From assembly GCA_038237515.1 (NCBI GenBank), contig JBBRYP010000022.1:1-55008 (forward strand): DNA of 55,008 nt, written 5' to 3'. Of the stretch, positions 20,671-29,308 are shown one piece after another. The number at the start of each line of letters is the position of its first letter. Position 1 is the first letter of the stretch. This DNA comes from JBBQDZ01 sp038237515 (GTDB lineage Bacteria; Actinomycetota; Thermoleophilia; Gaiellales; Gaiellaceae). A program made the translations under genes and the position numbers. The notes below the pieces were generated by a model. It worked only from the letters and a program-made list of their open reading frames with translations, made no database searches and was not told where the DNA came from.

Positions 20671-21264
20671 GTGGCAGTTGACGTACAGGAGTCCAGAGAG
20701 CTCAAGGAGCGTGTCGTCGAGATCAACCGCGTCGCCAAGGTCGTCAAGGGCGGGCGCAGGTTTTCCTTCACGGCTCTCGTCGTGATCGGCGACGAGGTCG
20801 ATCGGGTCGGGGTCGGCTACGGGAAGGCGCGCGAGGTCCCGCTCGCCATCTCGAAGGCCGTCGACGACGCGAAGAAGAATCTCTTCACGGTGCCGAAGCA
20901 CGGCACCACGATCACGCACGAGATCACGGGCCGCTCCGACGCGGCTCGGGTTCTGCTGCGCCCGGCGAGCGAGGGCACGGGCGTGATCGCCGGCGGTGGG
21001 GTGCGTGCCGTTCTCGAGCTCGCCGGCATTCGCGACATCCTCGCCAAGAGCCTCGGGACGACGAATCCGATCAACATGCTGAAGGCGACCGTCGACGGGC
21101 TGAAGAGCCTCCGCCGCCCGCAAGACGTCGCGCGGATCCGCGGCGTCTCGCTCCGGCACGTGCTGCCGCCGCGCTCGCCGGCGGCGATCCTCGACGAGCC
21201 GGAGCCGGCCGCTGCTACAACGTCGGAATCAGATGGCGAAGCTGAAGATCACGCAGGTTCGTAG
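20671..21264 (+). CDS. rpsE: 30S ribosomal protein S5
   Basis: 197 residues. Double-stranded RNA-binding domain: VVEINRVAKVVKGGRRFSFTALVVIGD; second domain GVIAGGGVRAVLELAGIRDILAKSLGTTNPINM. A C-terminal tail of about 25 residues is Pro/Ala/Glu-rich. GTG start behind GGAAGGTG supplied by element D. The 3' end overlaps rpmD by 32 bp, the longest overlap in the operon. Confidence 0.98.
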   Translation: MAVDVQESRELKERVVEINRVAKVVKGGRRFSFTALVVIGDEVDRVGVGYGKAREVPLAISKAVDDAKKNLFTVPKHGTTITHEITGRSDAARVLLRPASEGTGVIAGGGVRAVLELAGIRDILAKSLGTTNPINMLKATVDGLKSLRRPQDVARIRGVSLRHVLPPRSPAAILDEPEPAAATTSESDGEAEDHAGS

Positions 21265-21412
21265 TCAGATCGGCCAGAGCGAGCGCCATCGCGGGACGTT
21301 GCGCGCGCTCGGCCTCGGCAAGATCGGAAGGACCGTCGAGCACCAGGACTCGCCGGAGTTGGCGGGGATGCTGCGTAAGGTCAACCACCTCGTCTCGGTC
21401 GAGGGGCGTTAA
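21233..21412 (+). CDS. rpmD: 50S ribosomal protein L30
   Basis: 59 residues: MAKLKITQVRSQIGQSERHRGTLRALGLGKIGRTV, ending MLRKVNHLVSVEGR, the normal size and signature of bacterial L30. ATG start inside the end of rpsE in another frame, so translation must be coupled or independently initiated. Stop TAA is followed directly by the rplO GTG. Confidence 0.96.
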   Translation: MAKLKITQVRSQIGQSERHRGTLRALGLGKIGRTVEHQDSPELAGMLRKVNHLVSVEGR

Positions 21413-22009
21413 GTGCCCCGCTCGGAGATGTCGGACGAACTGAGCCTCTCGAGCCTCCAGCCGGCGGAGCCCCGGCGTGACCGCAAGCGCGTCGGGCGCG
21501 GCCAGGGTTCCGGCAAGGGCCGCTATTCGGGCCGCGGGATCAAGGGGCAGAAGTCGCGCGCGGGTTCCGCGAAGATGCGCGCGGGCTTCGAGGGTGGACA
21601 GATGCCCCTGCACATGCGGGTCGGCAAGCAACGCGGATCCACCTCCAAGGACGCGATGCCGATCGGGCCCTTTCGCACGACCACTCTCCCCGTCAACGTC
21701 GGCGGCCTCGAGCGCTTCGAGGCGGGCACGGAGGTCACGCCGGAGCTGCTGCGCTCGGCGGGGCTCGTGCGCCACCTCCGCGACGACGTCAAGATCCTCG
21801 GCCAGGGCGAGCTGACGAAGAGGCTGACTGTCTCCGCGCACGCGTTCTCCGGGAGCGCGCGCGAGAAGATCGAGGCTGCGGGGGGGACGGTCAACTGGCT
21901 GCGTGGGGAGCCGAAGCCCAAGCGGGCCGCGAGGAACGCGCGCGCAGCCCCTGCTGGCGGCGTCTCGAAGGCCGAAGCCACTCCCGAGCCCGAGGCTCCG
22001 GAGGCGTAG
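21413..22009 (+). CDS. rplO: 50S ribosomal protein L15
   Basis: 198 residues. The glycine/arginine-rich N-terminal region RKRVGRGQGSGKGRYSGRGIKGQKSRAG is diagnostic. The C-terminus has a ~30-residue Ala/Pro/Glu tail (KPKRAARNARAAPAGG onwards), similar in composition to the tails on L22, S3, S5 and S17. GTG at 21413 has GAGGGG 6 nt upstream; ATG at 21428 is possible. Confidence 0.97.
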   Translation: MPRSEMSDELSLSSLQPAEPRRDRKRVGRGQGSGKGRYSGRGIKGQKSRAGSAKMRAGFEGGQMPLHMRVGKQRGSTSKDAMPIGPFRTTTLPVNVGGLERFEAGTEVTPELLRSAGLVRHLRDDVKILGQGELTKRLTVSAHAFSGSAREKIEAAGGTVNWLRGEPKPKRAARNARAAPAGGVSKAEATPEPEAPEA

Positions 22010-22016
22010 CGCAGCG

Positions 22017-23270
22017 ATGTTCTCCTGGCTGAAGAACGCGTGGACGGTCCCCGAGCTCAGGCGGCGCGTGCTCTTCACCGCGATCATCCTCGCTCTCTAC
22101 CGGCTCGGCTCCTGGATGCCGGCGCCCGGGGTGAACTCCGACGCGATCAAGAGCTACTTCAACAACCAGGGCAACACCGTCCTCGGGCTGCTGAACCTCT
22201 TCTCCGGATCGGCTCTCTCCCGGTTCTCGCTCTTCGCGCTCGGGATCATGCCCTACGTCACCGCCTCGATCATCCTGCAGCTCCTCACGGTGGTGCTGCC
22301 GAAGCTCGAGCAGCTCCAGAAGGAAGGCGAGGCCGGCACCGCCAAGATCAACCAGTACACGCGCTACCTGACCGTCGCCCTCGCGGCGGCGCAGTCGCTC
22401 GGCTACGCGTTCCTGTTCAAGCGCTCGAATGCCCTCGACGCCAACCCGGGCCGCGTCGTTCTGATCGTGATCACGTTGACCGCCGGCACGACGCTCCTGA
22501 TGTGGATGGGCGAGCTGATCACGAAGCGAGGCGTGGGCAACGGGATCTCGCTGCTCATCTTCGCGTCCATCCTCGCCACGGCTCCTTCCGGCATCTCCGC
22601 CTGGATCAACGGGAGCCCGATCGAGAAACTCTTCTTCCCGTTGCTTGCCATCCTCATCATCGTCGCCGTCGTCTTCATCCAGGAAGGTCAGAGACGGATA
22701 CCCATCCAGTACGCGAAGCGCATGGTGGGGCGGCGGATGACCGCGGGCGGGGCGACCTATATGCCGCTGCGCGTGAACATGGCGGGCGTCATTCCGGTGA
22801 TCTTCGCCGCCGCGGTGCTGGCGTTCCCGCCGACGATCGCACAGTTCTTTCCGAAGACCCAGCACTTCATCAACCACAACTTCAGGCCCTCGGACATCTC
22901 GTACCTGCTCTTCGAGGCCTTCCTGATCATCGTCTTCACGTACTTCTACACAGCTGTTCAGTTCAACCCGGTCGACCAGGCCGACAACCTACGCAAGTAC
23001 GGCGGCTACGTTCCCGGCATCCGGCCGGGCGCTCCGACGGCGCAGTACCTCGACCGGGTCCTGACGCGGCTGACGCTTCCCGGGTCGCTCTACCTGGCCG
23101 CGATCGCGGTCGCCCCCAGTATCTTCATCAGCTACTTCGGGTTCTCCCAAGCCACCTCGCGCGCGCTCGGCGGCACCTCCGTGCTGATCGTGGTCGGCGT
23201 CGCGCTCGACACGATGCGCCAGATGGAATCGCAGATGATGATGCGCTCCTACGAGGGCTTCCTGAAGTAA
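22017..23270 (+). CDS. secY: Protein translocase channel subunit SecY
   Basis: 417 residues, ten predicted transmembrane helices. Starts MFSWLKNAWTVPELRRRVLFTAIILALYRLGSWMPAPGV. Characteristic segments are FALGIMPYVTASIILQLL, GELITKRGVGNGISLLIF and the cytoplasmic loop RRIPIQYAKRMVG that binds ribosome and SecA. A normal member of the spc operon: rplO, secY, adk, map. ATG 7 bp after the rplO stop. Confidence 0.98.
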   Translation: MFSWLKNAWTVPELRRRVLFTAIILALYRLGSWMPAPGVNSDAIKSYFNNQGNTVLGLLNLFSGSALSRFSLFALGIMPYVTASIILQLLTVVLPKLEQLQKEGEAGTAKINQYTRYLTVALAAAQSLGYAFLFKRSNALDANPGRVVLIVITLTAGTTLLMWMGELITKRGVGNGISLLIFASILATAPSGISAWINGSPIEKLFFPLLAILIIVAVVFIQEGQRRIPIQYAKRMVGRRMTAGGATYMPLRVNMAGVIPVIFAAAVLAFPPTIAQFFPKTQHFINHNFRPSDISYLLFEAFLIIVFTYFYTAVQFNPVDQADNLRKYGGYVPGIRPGAPTAQYLDRVLTRLTLPGSLYLAAIAVAPSIFISYFGFSQATSRALGGTSVLIVVGVALDTMRQMESQMMMRSYEGFLK

Positions 23271-23291
23271 GGCCGTGAGGCGTCCACGAGC

Positions 23292-23867
23292 TTGAACATC
23301 CTGCTGCTCGGTCCCCAGGGCTCCGGAAAGGGGACGCAGGCAAAGCTGATCGCGTCCGCCAGGGGCGTCCCGCACGTCGCGTCGGGGGACATGCTTCGCG
23401 CCGCGATGGCTGCGGGCACTCCGTTCGGCCTGCTCGTGAAGCCGATCTACGACGCCGGCGAACTCGTCCCCGACGAACTGATGATCGGCCTCATCCGCGA
23501 GCGCCTCGAAGCCGCCGACGCGCGGGACGGTTTCGTGCTCGACGGCTTTCCCAGAAACCTGGCGCAGGCGGAGGCTCTCGACGCGATGCTCGCCGAGATC
23601 GGGCGGGATCTCGACGTGGTGTTCGAGTTCCAGATCCCGGACGGGCTGTGCGTCGCGAGGATGCTCCAGCGCGCCGAGGAGGAGGGGCGGAGCGACGACA
23701 CGCCCGAGGTGATCGGCCGGCGCCTCGAGATCTACCACCGGGAGACGGCACCGCTCGTCGAGCACTACCGCGCAATGGGTCGACTCGTGGGTCTCCACGC
23801 GGACCGGACGATCGACGAGGTCGCCTCCGAGATCGACGAGGCGCTCGGTCAGGCGGTGGGCGCGTGA
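23292..23867 (+). CDS. adk: Adenylate kinase
   Basis: 191 residues. P-loop LLLGPQGSGKGTQ, substrate motif DGFPRNLAQAE and the conserved Arg in GRRLEIYHRET. The LID is the short form without the ~30-residue zinc/beta insertion, as in many actinobacteria. It interconverts AMP, ADP and ATP in the cytoplasm. TTG start at 23292, 21 bp after secY; overlaps map by 4 bp. Confidence 0.96.
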   Translation: MNILLLGPQGSGKGTQAKLIASARGVPHVASGDMLRAAMAAGTPFGLLVKPIYDAGELVPDELMIGLIRERLEAADARDGFVLDGFPRNLAQAEALDAMLAEIGRDLDVVFEFQIPDGLCVARMLQRAEEEGRSDDTPEVIGRRLEIYHRETAPLVEHYRAMGRLVGLHADRTIDEVASEIDEALGQAVGA

Positions 23868-24640
23868 TCATCCGCAAGAGCCCGCAGGAGATCGAGCGGA
23901 TGTCGTCCGCAGGGCGCGTCGTCGCCGAGACGCTCGCGTTGCTGGGCGAGCACGTTCGCCCTGGGGTCACGACGGCCGACCTCGATGCCGTCGCCGAGGA
24001 GTTCATCCGGTCGCAGGGCGGTGAGCCGACCTTCAAGGGCTACCGCGGCTATCCCGCCTCCATCTGCGCCTCGCCGAACGGGATGGTCGTCCACGGGATC
24101 CCCGGGCCGTACGCGCTGAGGGAGGGGGACGTGCTCGCGGTCGACGTCGGCGTCACCCTAGAGGGCTTCGTCGGAGACTCCGCCTACACCTTCGCCGTCG
24201 GCGAGATCTCGCCGACGGCGGAGCAGCTGCTCGAGGTCGGCCAGGCGGCGCTCGGGGCGGGCGTGGAGCAGTGCCGCTCCGGCAACCGTCTCTCGGACAT
24301 CTCACACGCCATCCAGCGAGTGACCGAGGACAACGGCTTCTCGGTCGTCCGGAGCCTCGTTGGTCACGGGGTCGGACGGTCGATGCACGAGGACCCGCAG
24401 ATCCCCAACTTCGGCCAGCCCGGGCGCGGCCCCGCCCTAGCGCCCGGCATGGTCTTCGCCATCGAGCCGATGATCAACGCGGGCGGGCCCGACGTTGTTG
24501 TCCACGAGGATCAGTGGTCGATCTCGAGCGCCGACGGCTCGCTGTCGGCCCACTTCGAGCACACGGTCGCGATCACCGACGGAGGCCCGCGGATCCTCAC
24601 GCGGATGGGGGAACGGGTCGGAGCCGGTTTGCTACCATGA
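23864..24640 (+). CDS. map: Methionine aminopeptidase, type I
   Basis: 258 residues. The five metal ligands are in place: Asp in AVDVGV and GDSAYTF, His in LVGHGVGRSMHEDP, Glu in FAIEPMINAG and FEHTVAI. It removes the initiator Met from nascent proteins, including the ribosomal proteins encoded around it. GTG start overlapping adk. The 94-bp gap after it lacks infA, which usually sits here. Confidence 0.97.
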   Translation: MIIRKSPQEIERMSSAGRVVAETLALLGEHVRPGVTTADLDAVAEEFIRSQGGEPTFKGYRGYPASICASPNGMVVHGIPGPYALREGDVLAVDVGVTLEGFVGDSAYTFAVGEISPTAEQLLEVGQAALGAGVEQCRSGNRLSDISHAIQRVTEDNGFSVVRSLVGHGVGRSMHEDPQIPNFGQPGRGPALAPGMVFAIEPMINAGGPDVVVHEDQWSISSADGSLSAHFEHTVAITDGGPRILTRMGERVGAGLLP

Positions 24641-24734
24641 CGCTTCGCGTGCGCGCGAGCCGCGCCACGATTTCTGTACGCCCGGCACGCGTGTTGGGCG
24701 CCGTCCCGTCTCTGCGGAGGTTCGCAAAGCTTCG

Positions 24735-24848
24735 ATGAAAGTCCGTCCGTCCGTCAAACCGATGTGCGAGCGCTGCCGCGTGATCAAGCGGCACGGCCGA
24801 ACCATGGTCATCTGCACGAACCCGCGTCACAAGCAGCGGCAGGGATAG
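24735..24848 (+). CDS. rpmJ: 50S ribosomal protein L36, zinc-binding form
   Basis: 37 residues: MKVRPSVKPMCERCRVIKRHGR, ending ICTNPRHKQRQG. The zinc ligands C-x2-C-x12-C-x4-H are intact, the C+ form. ATG at 24735, with GGAGG a few bases upstream of the start (CGGAGGTTCG). First gene of the alpha section. Confidence 0.97.
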   Translation: MKVRPSVKPMCERCRVIKRHGRTMVICTNPRHKQRQG

Positions 24849-24857
24849 GGCCGGGGC

Positions 24858-25232
24858 ATGGCACGGATCGCGGGTGTCAACCTGCCTACCCAGAAACGGC
24901 TCGAGATCGGGCTGACCTACATCTTCGGCGTCGGCCAACCCGCCGCGGCTCAAATCTGCGCCGCTCTCGGCCTCTCGCCCGACACGAAGGTGCGCGACCT
25001 GACCGACCAGGAGGTCACGAAGCTCCGCGAGTACATCGACGGGAACCTGCAGGTCGAGGGAGATTTGCGCCGGGAGCGCTCGCAGGCGATCAAGCGGCTT
25101 TCCGAGATCGGCGCCTACCGGGGTGTCCGCCACCGCCGTGGCCTTCCCGCAAACGGCCAGCGCACGAAGACGAACGGTCGCACGCGCAAGGGCCCGAAGA
25201 AGACCGTCGGCCGCGGCAAGAAGGCGAAGTAG
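24858..25232 (+). CDS. rpsM: 30S ribosomal protein S13
   Basis: 124 residues: MARIAGVNLPTQKRLEIGLTYIFGVG and the C-terminal RHRRGLPANGQRTKTNGRTRKG, which contacts P-site tRNA and the B1 bridges. 9 bp after rpmJ; TAG overlaps the rpsK GTG (TAGTG). Confidence 0.98.
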   Translation: MARIAGVNLPTQKRLEIGLTYIFGVGQPAAAQICAALGLSPDTKVRDLTDQEVTKLREYIDGNLQVEGDLRRERSQAIKRLSEIGAYRGVRHRRGLPANGQRTKTNGRTRKGPKKTVGRGKKAK

Positions 25233-25636
25233 TGGCACCTCCTCGCCGGCAGGCGACGCGCGGTCGCGCGCGCCGCCGCGTCAAGAAGAACATCGCGATC
25301 GGGCAGGCGCACATCAAGACCTCTTTCAACAACACGATCGTCGCGCTCACCGACAAGGACGGGAACGTCATCGCGTGGGAGTCCGCCGGCTCGGCCGGCT
25401 TCAAGGGCTCGCGGAAGTCGACGCCCTTCGCCGCACAGGTGACCGCCGACTCGTGCGCCCGGAAGGGAATGGAGCACGGACTGCAGAAGGTCGAGGTCTT
25501 CGTCAAGGGTCCAGGCTCCGGCCGCGAGACTGCGATCCGCTCGCTTCAGGCCGCCGGTCTCGAGATCCTCGGCGTCAAGGACGTGACCCCGCAGGCCCAC
25601 AACGGCGTCCGGCCCCGCAAGCGGAGGCGCGTGTAA
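25232..25636 (+). CDS. rpsK: 30S ribosomal protein S11
   Basis: 134 residues. HIKTSFNNTIVALTDKDGNVIAWESAGSAGFKGSRKSTPFAAQ and the conserved C-terminus PQAHNGVRPRKRRRV. It lies on the platform near the mRNA exit and anti-Shine-Dalgarno helix. GTG start fixed by overlap with the rpsM stop. Confidence 0.98.
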   Translation: MAPPRRQATRGRARRRVKKNIAIGQAHIKTSFNNTIVALTDKDGNVIAWESAGSAGFKGSRKSTPFAAQVTADSCARKGMEHGLQKVEVFVKGPGSGRETAIRSLQAAGLEILGVKDVTPQAHNGVRPRKRRRV

Positions 25637-26256
25637 TGGCTCGCGACACCTCGCCGAAGTGTCGGCAGTGCCGCCGGGAGGGCATGAAGCTCTTCCTGAA
25701 GGGCGAGCGCTGCCTCACCGAGAAGTGCGCGATCGAGCGCCGCAGCTATCCACCCGGCGAGCACGGCCGCGGCCGGATCAAGCAGTCCGAGTACCTGCTC
25801 CAGCTGCGAGAGAAGCAGAAGGCGCGCCGGTACTACGGGTTGCTGGAGCAGCAGTTCCGCACCTATTACGAGAAGGCGACCCGCGGGTCCGGCATCACGG
25901 GAGAGAACCTGCTCCGGGCGCTCGAGACGCGTCTCGACAACGTCGTCTACCGGCTTGGTTTTGCCGCCTCGCGGGCCCAGGCGCGCCAGCTCGTGCGGCA
26001 CGGTCACTTCCTCGTCAACGGCCGGCGAGTGAATATCCCGAGCTTCCAGGTCAAGCCGAACAGCGTCGTGACGCTCAAATCGGGAAGCGCGGCGGAGCAG
26101 GTGGTTCGCGATGCCACCGATCTGACCGCTTCCGTGGCTCCCTGGCTTCAGGCCGACCACGACGGCCTCACCGGCAAGGTGCTCAAGTGGCCGGAGCGCG
26201 AGGAGATCGACACGCCGGTGCAGGAATCGCTCATCGTCGAGCTGTACTCGAAATAG
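25636..26256 (+). CDS. rpsD: 30S ribosomal protein S4, zinc-binding form
   Basis: 206 residues. N-terminal cysteines in KCRQCRREG and RCLTEKCAIE form the zinc-binding C+ variant. The S4 RNA-binding domain is VVYRLGFAASRAQARQLVRHGHFLVNGRRVNIPS. S4 is a primary assembly protein and the feedback repressor of the alpha operon in other bacteria. ATG overlaps the rpsK stop by one base. Confidence 0.98.
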   Translation: MARDTSPKCRQCRREGMKLFLKGERCLTEKCAIERRSYPPGEHGRGRIKQSEYLLQLREKQKARRYYGLLEQQFRTYYEKATRGSGITGENLLRALETRLDNVVYRLGFAASRAQARQLVRHGHFLVNGRRVNIPSFQVKPNSVVTLKSGSAAEQVVRDATDLTASVAPWLQADHDGLTGKVLKWPEREEIDTPVQESLIVELYSK

Positions 26257-26302
26257 CCTGGCCGCATTCGGCCCGGTTCCACACGAAGGGAAGGCAAACC
26301 AG

Positions 26303-27295
26303 TTGGCAGTTCGCACGTCTCTGATGGATTTCCAGGTGCCCCGGATCGTTCACGAGGAAGTGGACGAGAACCGCGGCGTCTTTGTGATCGAGCCGCTCGA
26401 TCGCGGCTTCGGCTACACGTTCGGCAACTCCCTGCGCCGGGTGCTGCTCTCGTCTCTCGAGGGTGCGGCCGTTACGTCGGTGAAGCTCGAGGGCGTCGCG
26501 CACGAGTTCACGACGCTCACGGGCGTCCGGGAGGACGTGACCGATCTGATCCTCAACCTCAAGAACCTCATCCCCCGTCTGTACGGCGAGTCCCCCGAGG
26601 TCGAGGTTCGCCTCGCGAAGAAGGGGCCTGGCCGAGTGACGGCGGGCGACATCGAGCTTCCGGCCGACCTCGAGATCCTGAACCCCGAGCTCGAGATCGC
26701 CAACCTGTCGGAGAGGGGCAAGCTCGAGATCACGCTGACGATCGGGCGCGGGCGCGGCTACGTCCCCGCGGAGCTGAACCGGGGGCCCGAGCATACGATC
26801 GGCGTGATCCCGATCGACTCGATCTTCTCTCCCGTCCGGCGCGTCTCCTACGACGTCGAGGCGGCCCGCGTCGGGCAGCGGACGGATTACGACAAGCTGC
26901 GGCTCGACATTCTCACGGACGGCTCCCTGGATCCTCGTGAAGGCTTGGCCCAGGCGGCCGAGATCCTCATCCGGCAGCTCGCGATCTTCACGGACATCGA
27001 GAAGATCGAGGGCTTCGGCGAGTCGGCTTCCGCCGGCGAGACCGCCGCCGAGGCTCCCCTCGCGCACGGGATGGAGAACTTCCCGATCGAGGAGCTCGAG
27101 CTGGGAGTCCGCTCCTACAACTGTCTCAAGCGCGTTGGCATCGAGACGATCGGTCAGCTCGTGACGAAGACCGAGAGCGAGCTCGCGGCGATCCCTAACT
27201 TCGGCAAGAAGTCGATCGAGGAGGTTCGGGAGACCCTCGGTGCCCACGGCCTCACGCTGCGGGGCGAGGAGGGCCCGGGCCTCTCCGGCCCCTGA
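26303..27295 (+). CDS. rpoA: RNA polymerase alpha subunit
   Basis: 330 residues. N-terminal domain for assembly: GFGYTFGNSLRRVLLSSLEGAAVTSVKLEGV and the beta-contact loop. C-terminal domain (about 250-320) for UP-element and activator contacts: ELELGVRSYNCLKRVGIETIGQLV and NFGKKSIEEVRETL. TTG start with GAAGGGAAGG upstream. Canonical location between rpsD and rplQ. Confidence 0.98.
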   Translation: MAVRTSLMDFQVPRIVHEEVDENRGVFVIEPLDRGFGYTFGNSLRRVLLSSLEGAAVTSVKLEGVAHEFTTLTGVREDVTDLILNLKNLIPRLYGESPEVEVRLAKKGPGRVTAGDIELPADLEILNPELEIANLSERGKLEITLTIGRGRGYVPAELNRGPEHTIGVIPIDSIFSPVRRVSYDVEAARVGQRTDYDKLRLDILTDGSLDPREGLAQAAEILIRQLAIFTDIEKIEGFGESASAGETAAEAPLAHGMENFPIEELELGVRSYNCLKRVGIETIGQLVTKTESELAAIPNFGKKSIEEVRETLGAHGLTLRGEEGPGLSGP

Positions 27296-27305
27296 GGCGG
27301 AAGCC

Positions 27306-27683
27306 ATGCGTCACCAGCGTGCAGGGAAGAAACTCGGACGGGACTCAGCGCACCGCAAGGCGCTGTACTCGAACCTCGCGGGCGCGCTGATCGAGCACGG
27401 TCGCATCAAGACGACCGAGGCCAAGGCCAAGGCCGTCAAGCCGGTAGCCGAGCAGATGATCACGCTCGGCCGCCGTGGCGACATCCACGCCCGCCGGCAG
27501 GCGCTGGCCTACCTGCGATCGCAGGAGGTCGTGCACAAGCTCTTCTCCGAGGTGGCGCCTCGCTTCGCCGAACGGCCGGGGGGCTACTCGCGCATCGTCA
27601 AGCTCGGGCCGCGCCAGGGTGACTCGGCAACAATGGTCTACCTCGAGCTCGTCGACTACCAGCCGGCCCGCGCCGCCGTCTGA
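27306..27683 (+). CDS. rplQ: 50S ribosomal protein L17
   Basis: 125 residues: MRHQRAGKKLGRDSAHRKALYSNLAGALIEHGRIKTTEAKAK is diagnostic. Last gene of the 21-kb ribosomal block; 10 bp after rpoA, followed by a GC-rich hairpin. Confidence 0.98.
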   Translation: MRHQRAGKKLGRDSAHRKALYSNLAGALIEHGRIKTTEAKAKAVKPVAEQMITLGRRGDIHARRQALAYLRSQEVVHKLFSEVAPRFAERPGGYSRIVKLGPRQGDSATMVYLELVDYQPARAAV

Positions 27684-27689
27684 TCCAGC

Positions 27690-27706
27690 CCGCGGCGCCG
27701 CCGCGG
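27690..27706 (+). terminator. Candidate terminator after rplQ
   Basis: Perfect 7-bp inverted repeat CCGCGGC-GCC-GCCGCGG, 6 bp after the rplQ stop, followed by a second imperfect hairpin near 27713-27732. No clear U-tract. Plausible end of the alpha-operon transcript. Confidence 0.45.
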
Positions 27707-27753
27707 CGTCGTAGAGCGCCAGCGGCGGCTCTCTCTCGAACCCCGGCTGCAAC

Positions 27754-28630
27754 ATGCGCGTGGTCCGAGCCGTCGCCGGTACCGCGCTCGTCGCGGCCGC
27801 GCTCACGGCGTCCGCAGCGGGTTCCTCGCCGCCGCAGCCGACGACGCCGCCGGACTTCACGAGCATCCACAGCTTCGAGGCTGCTTGGTCGCCGGACGGA
27901 AGGCGGCTGGCCCTCGCGCGGTCGGACGCCCGCCGGTGGCCGCTGCGAATCGTCGTCATGAACGCCGACCGGTCCGGCGCGCGGACGATCGGCTCGGGCT
28001 TCGCGCCGAGCTGGTCGCCCGACGGGCGCCGCATCGTCTTCGTGGAGGTCGGGCCAGGGCCGGACAACCCGCGCTCTCTGACCGTCGCGGCGGCCGACCG
28101 CTCCGGGTCGCACCGTCTCTTCCGGATCCAGGCGGACCTCGAGGATCGCCCGGCGTGGTCGCCCGACGGTGCGCCGATCGCCTTCCGGGCGGGCCTCGCA
28201 ATCTCGGTCCTGCGCCCGGACGGGCGCGGGCTCCGGCTGCTGATCCGAGGCGCCACGGAGCCCGACTGGTCGTCCGACGGGAGGCGGCTCGTCTCGTCCC
28301 GATCGGCATGGAGGACGCCGGGCACGTCGAAGTCGCGATCTCGGACGGCAGCGGCTGCCATCGCCTCCAGGCGTGGAACCCATGGTTGACTCGAGCCGCG
28401 CGGGTCGCCCGACGGCCGCCGGATCGCGGTCCGCTCGGGCACTGACTCCACCGGGCCCGGTCGTCTACGTCATGGACGCCGACGGGACCGATGCGGCCCC
28501 GGTGACGCCGCACGGGTTCCAGCAGCCTTCCTGGGCCGCCGACTCCGGCACCTCGCCGTCTCGTCCCAGGGCGAGGAGGTGTACATCGTCGGGCTCGACG
28601 GATCGCCGCCCGTCCGTCTCACCTGCCTGA
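27754..28630 (+). pseudogene. Decayed TolB-like beta-propeller protein, secreted
   Basis: The first frame (27754 to about 28290) encodes a signal peptide (MRVVRAVAGTALVAAALTASAAG) and three blades with the SPDGRR signature of TolB/WD40-like propellers. Similarity then continues in other frames: GMEDAGHVEVAISDGSG near 28305, SPDGRRIAVRSGTDS near 28405, VVYVMDADGTDAAPVTPHGF near 28460, and HLAVSSQGEEVYIVGLDG near 28549. At least four frame changes are needed to read it through, too many for a single sequencing error, so it is called a pseudogene. An intact gene would have bound protein or ligand outside the membrane; the exact role is unknown. Confidence 0.8.
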
Positions 28631-28740
28631 TCCTCGTCGAGCGCGGCCGGGCGGGGCTCGAGACTGCACCGGCACGCCCATGCTCGCCGTCGCCCAGGAC
28701 CGTCCGCCGGCTCACGCCCGCGCGCACTTGAGCATGGGAG

Positions 28741-29220
28741 TCAGCCCGCCGCTCCGAGGGCGGCGCTGACCGCCACGATCACGGCGCCCCCGAGCGTGAC
28801 GTAGGCGAAGGAGGCGGCAAAGCTCGTCCGGAAGAATCGTCCGCGGATCCAGGCGAGGGCTAGGAGTTCGAGAGCGACCACAAAGCCGGCGCTGATCAGT
28901 GCAGCCCTGTAGTGGGGGATCAGGAACGGCAGCGTGTGCAGGATCCCGCCTACGAAGGTGCCGGAACCGGTGATCGCGCCGCGGACGACGGGGCTGCCGC
29001 GACCCGTCAGTTCGCCCGTGTCGGAGAGGCCTTCCGAGTAGGCCATGCTGATCCCGGCTCCGATCGCGGTCGCGACGCCCGCAACGAACGCGTAGTGTGG
29101 GCGATGCGTGGCCAGCGCCACCGCGAAGATCGGAGCGAGCGTCGACAGCGAGCCGTCGATGAGACCCGTCAGCGCCGGCTGCACCCGCTGCAGGAGAAAA
29201 TCGCGCTCATGGCCCGGCAC
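28741..29220 (-). CDS. Small VIT1/CCC1-like membrane protein
   Basis: 159 residues with about five transmembrane helices. The segment GLIDGSLSTLAPIFAVALAT resembles the first helix of VIT1/CCC1-type Fe2+/Mn2+ transporters, and GAGISMAYSEGLSD resembles the second. The C-terminal half has two or three further helices (FLIPHYRAALISAGFVVALELLALAW). It is shorter than typical members (about 230) and lacks their cytoplasmic metal-binding domain. Metal transport is therefore a family-based guess. GTG start. Confidence 0.6.
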   Translation of the reverse strand: MPGHERDFLLQRVQPALTGLIDGSLSTLAPIFAVALATHRPHYAFVAGVATAIGAGISMAYSEGLSDTGELTGRGSPVVRGAITGSGTFVGGILHTLPFLIPHYRAALISAGFVVALELLALAWIRGRFFRTSFAASFAYVTLGGAVIVAVSAALGAAG

Positions 29221-29308
29221 GCGTATAGCATAGCGATTGCTTCGCAGTACGACTGGATCGTAAGGATCGGCTTACAACGTAGGTAAGGCGAGCCTGCAGA
29301 GCCGTGCG

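Noticed and set aside
24641..24734. Degenerate copy of the ribosomal-operon element between map and rpmJ
   Set aside because: Only short GCAAAGC-like and GC-rich matches; no core and no supporting stems.
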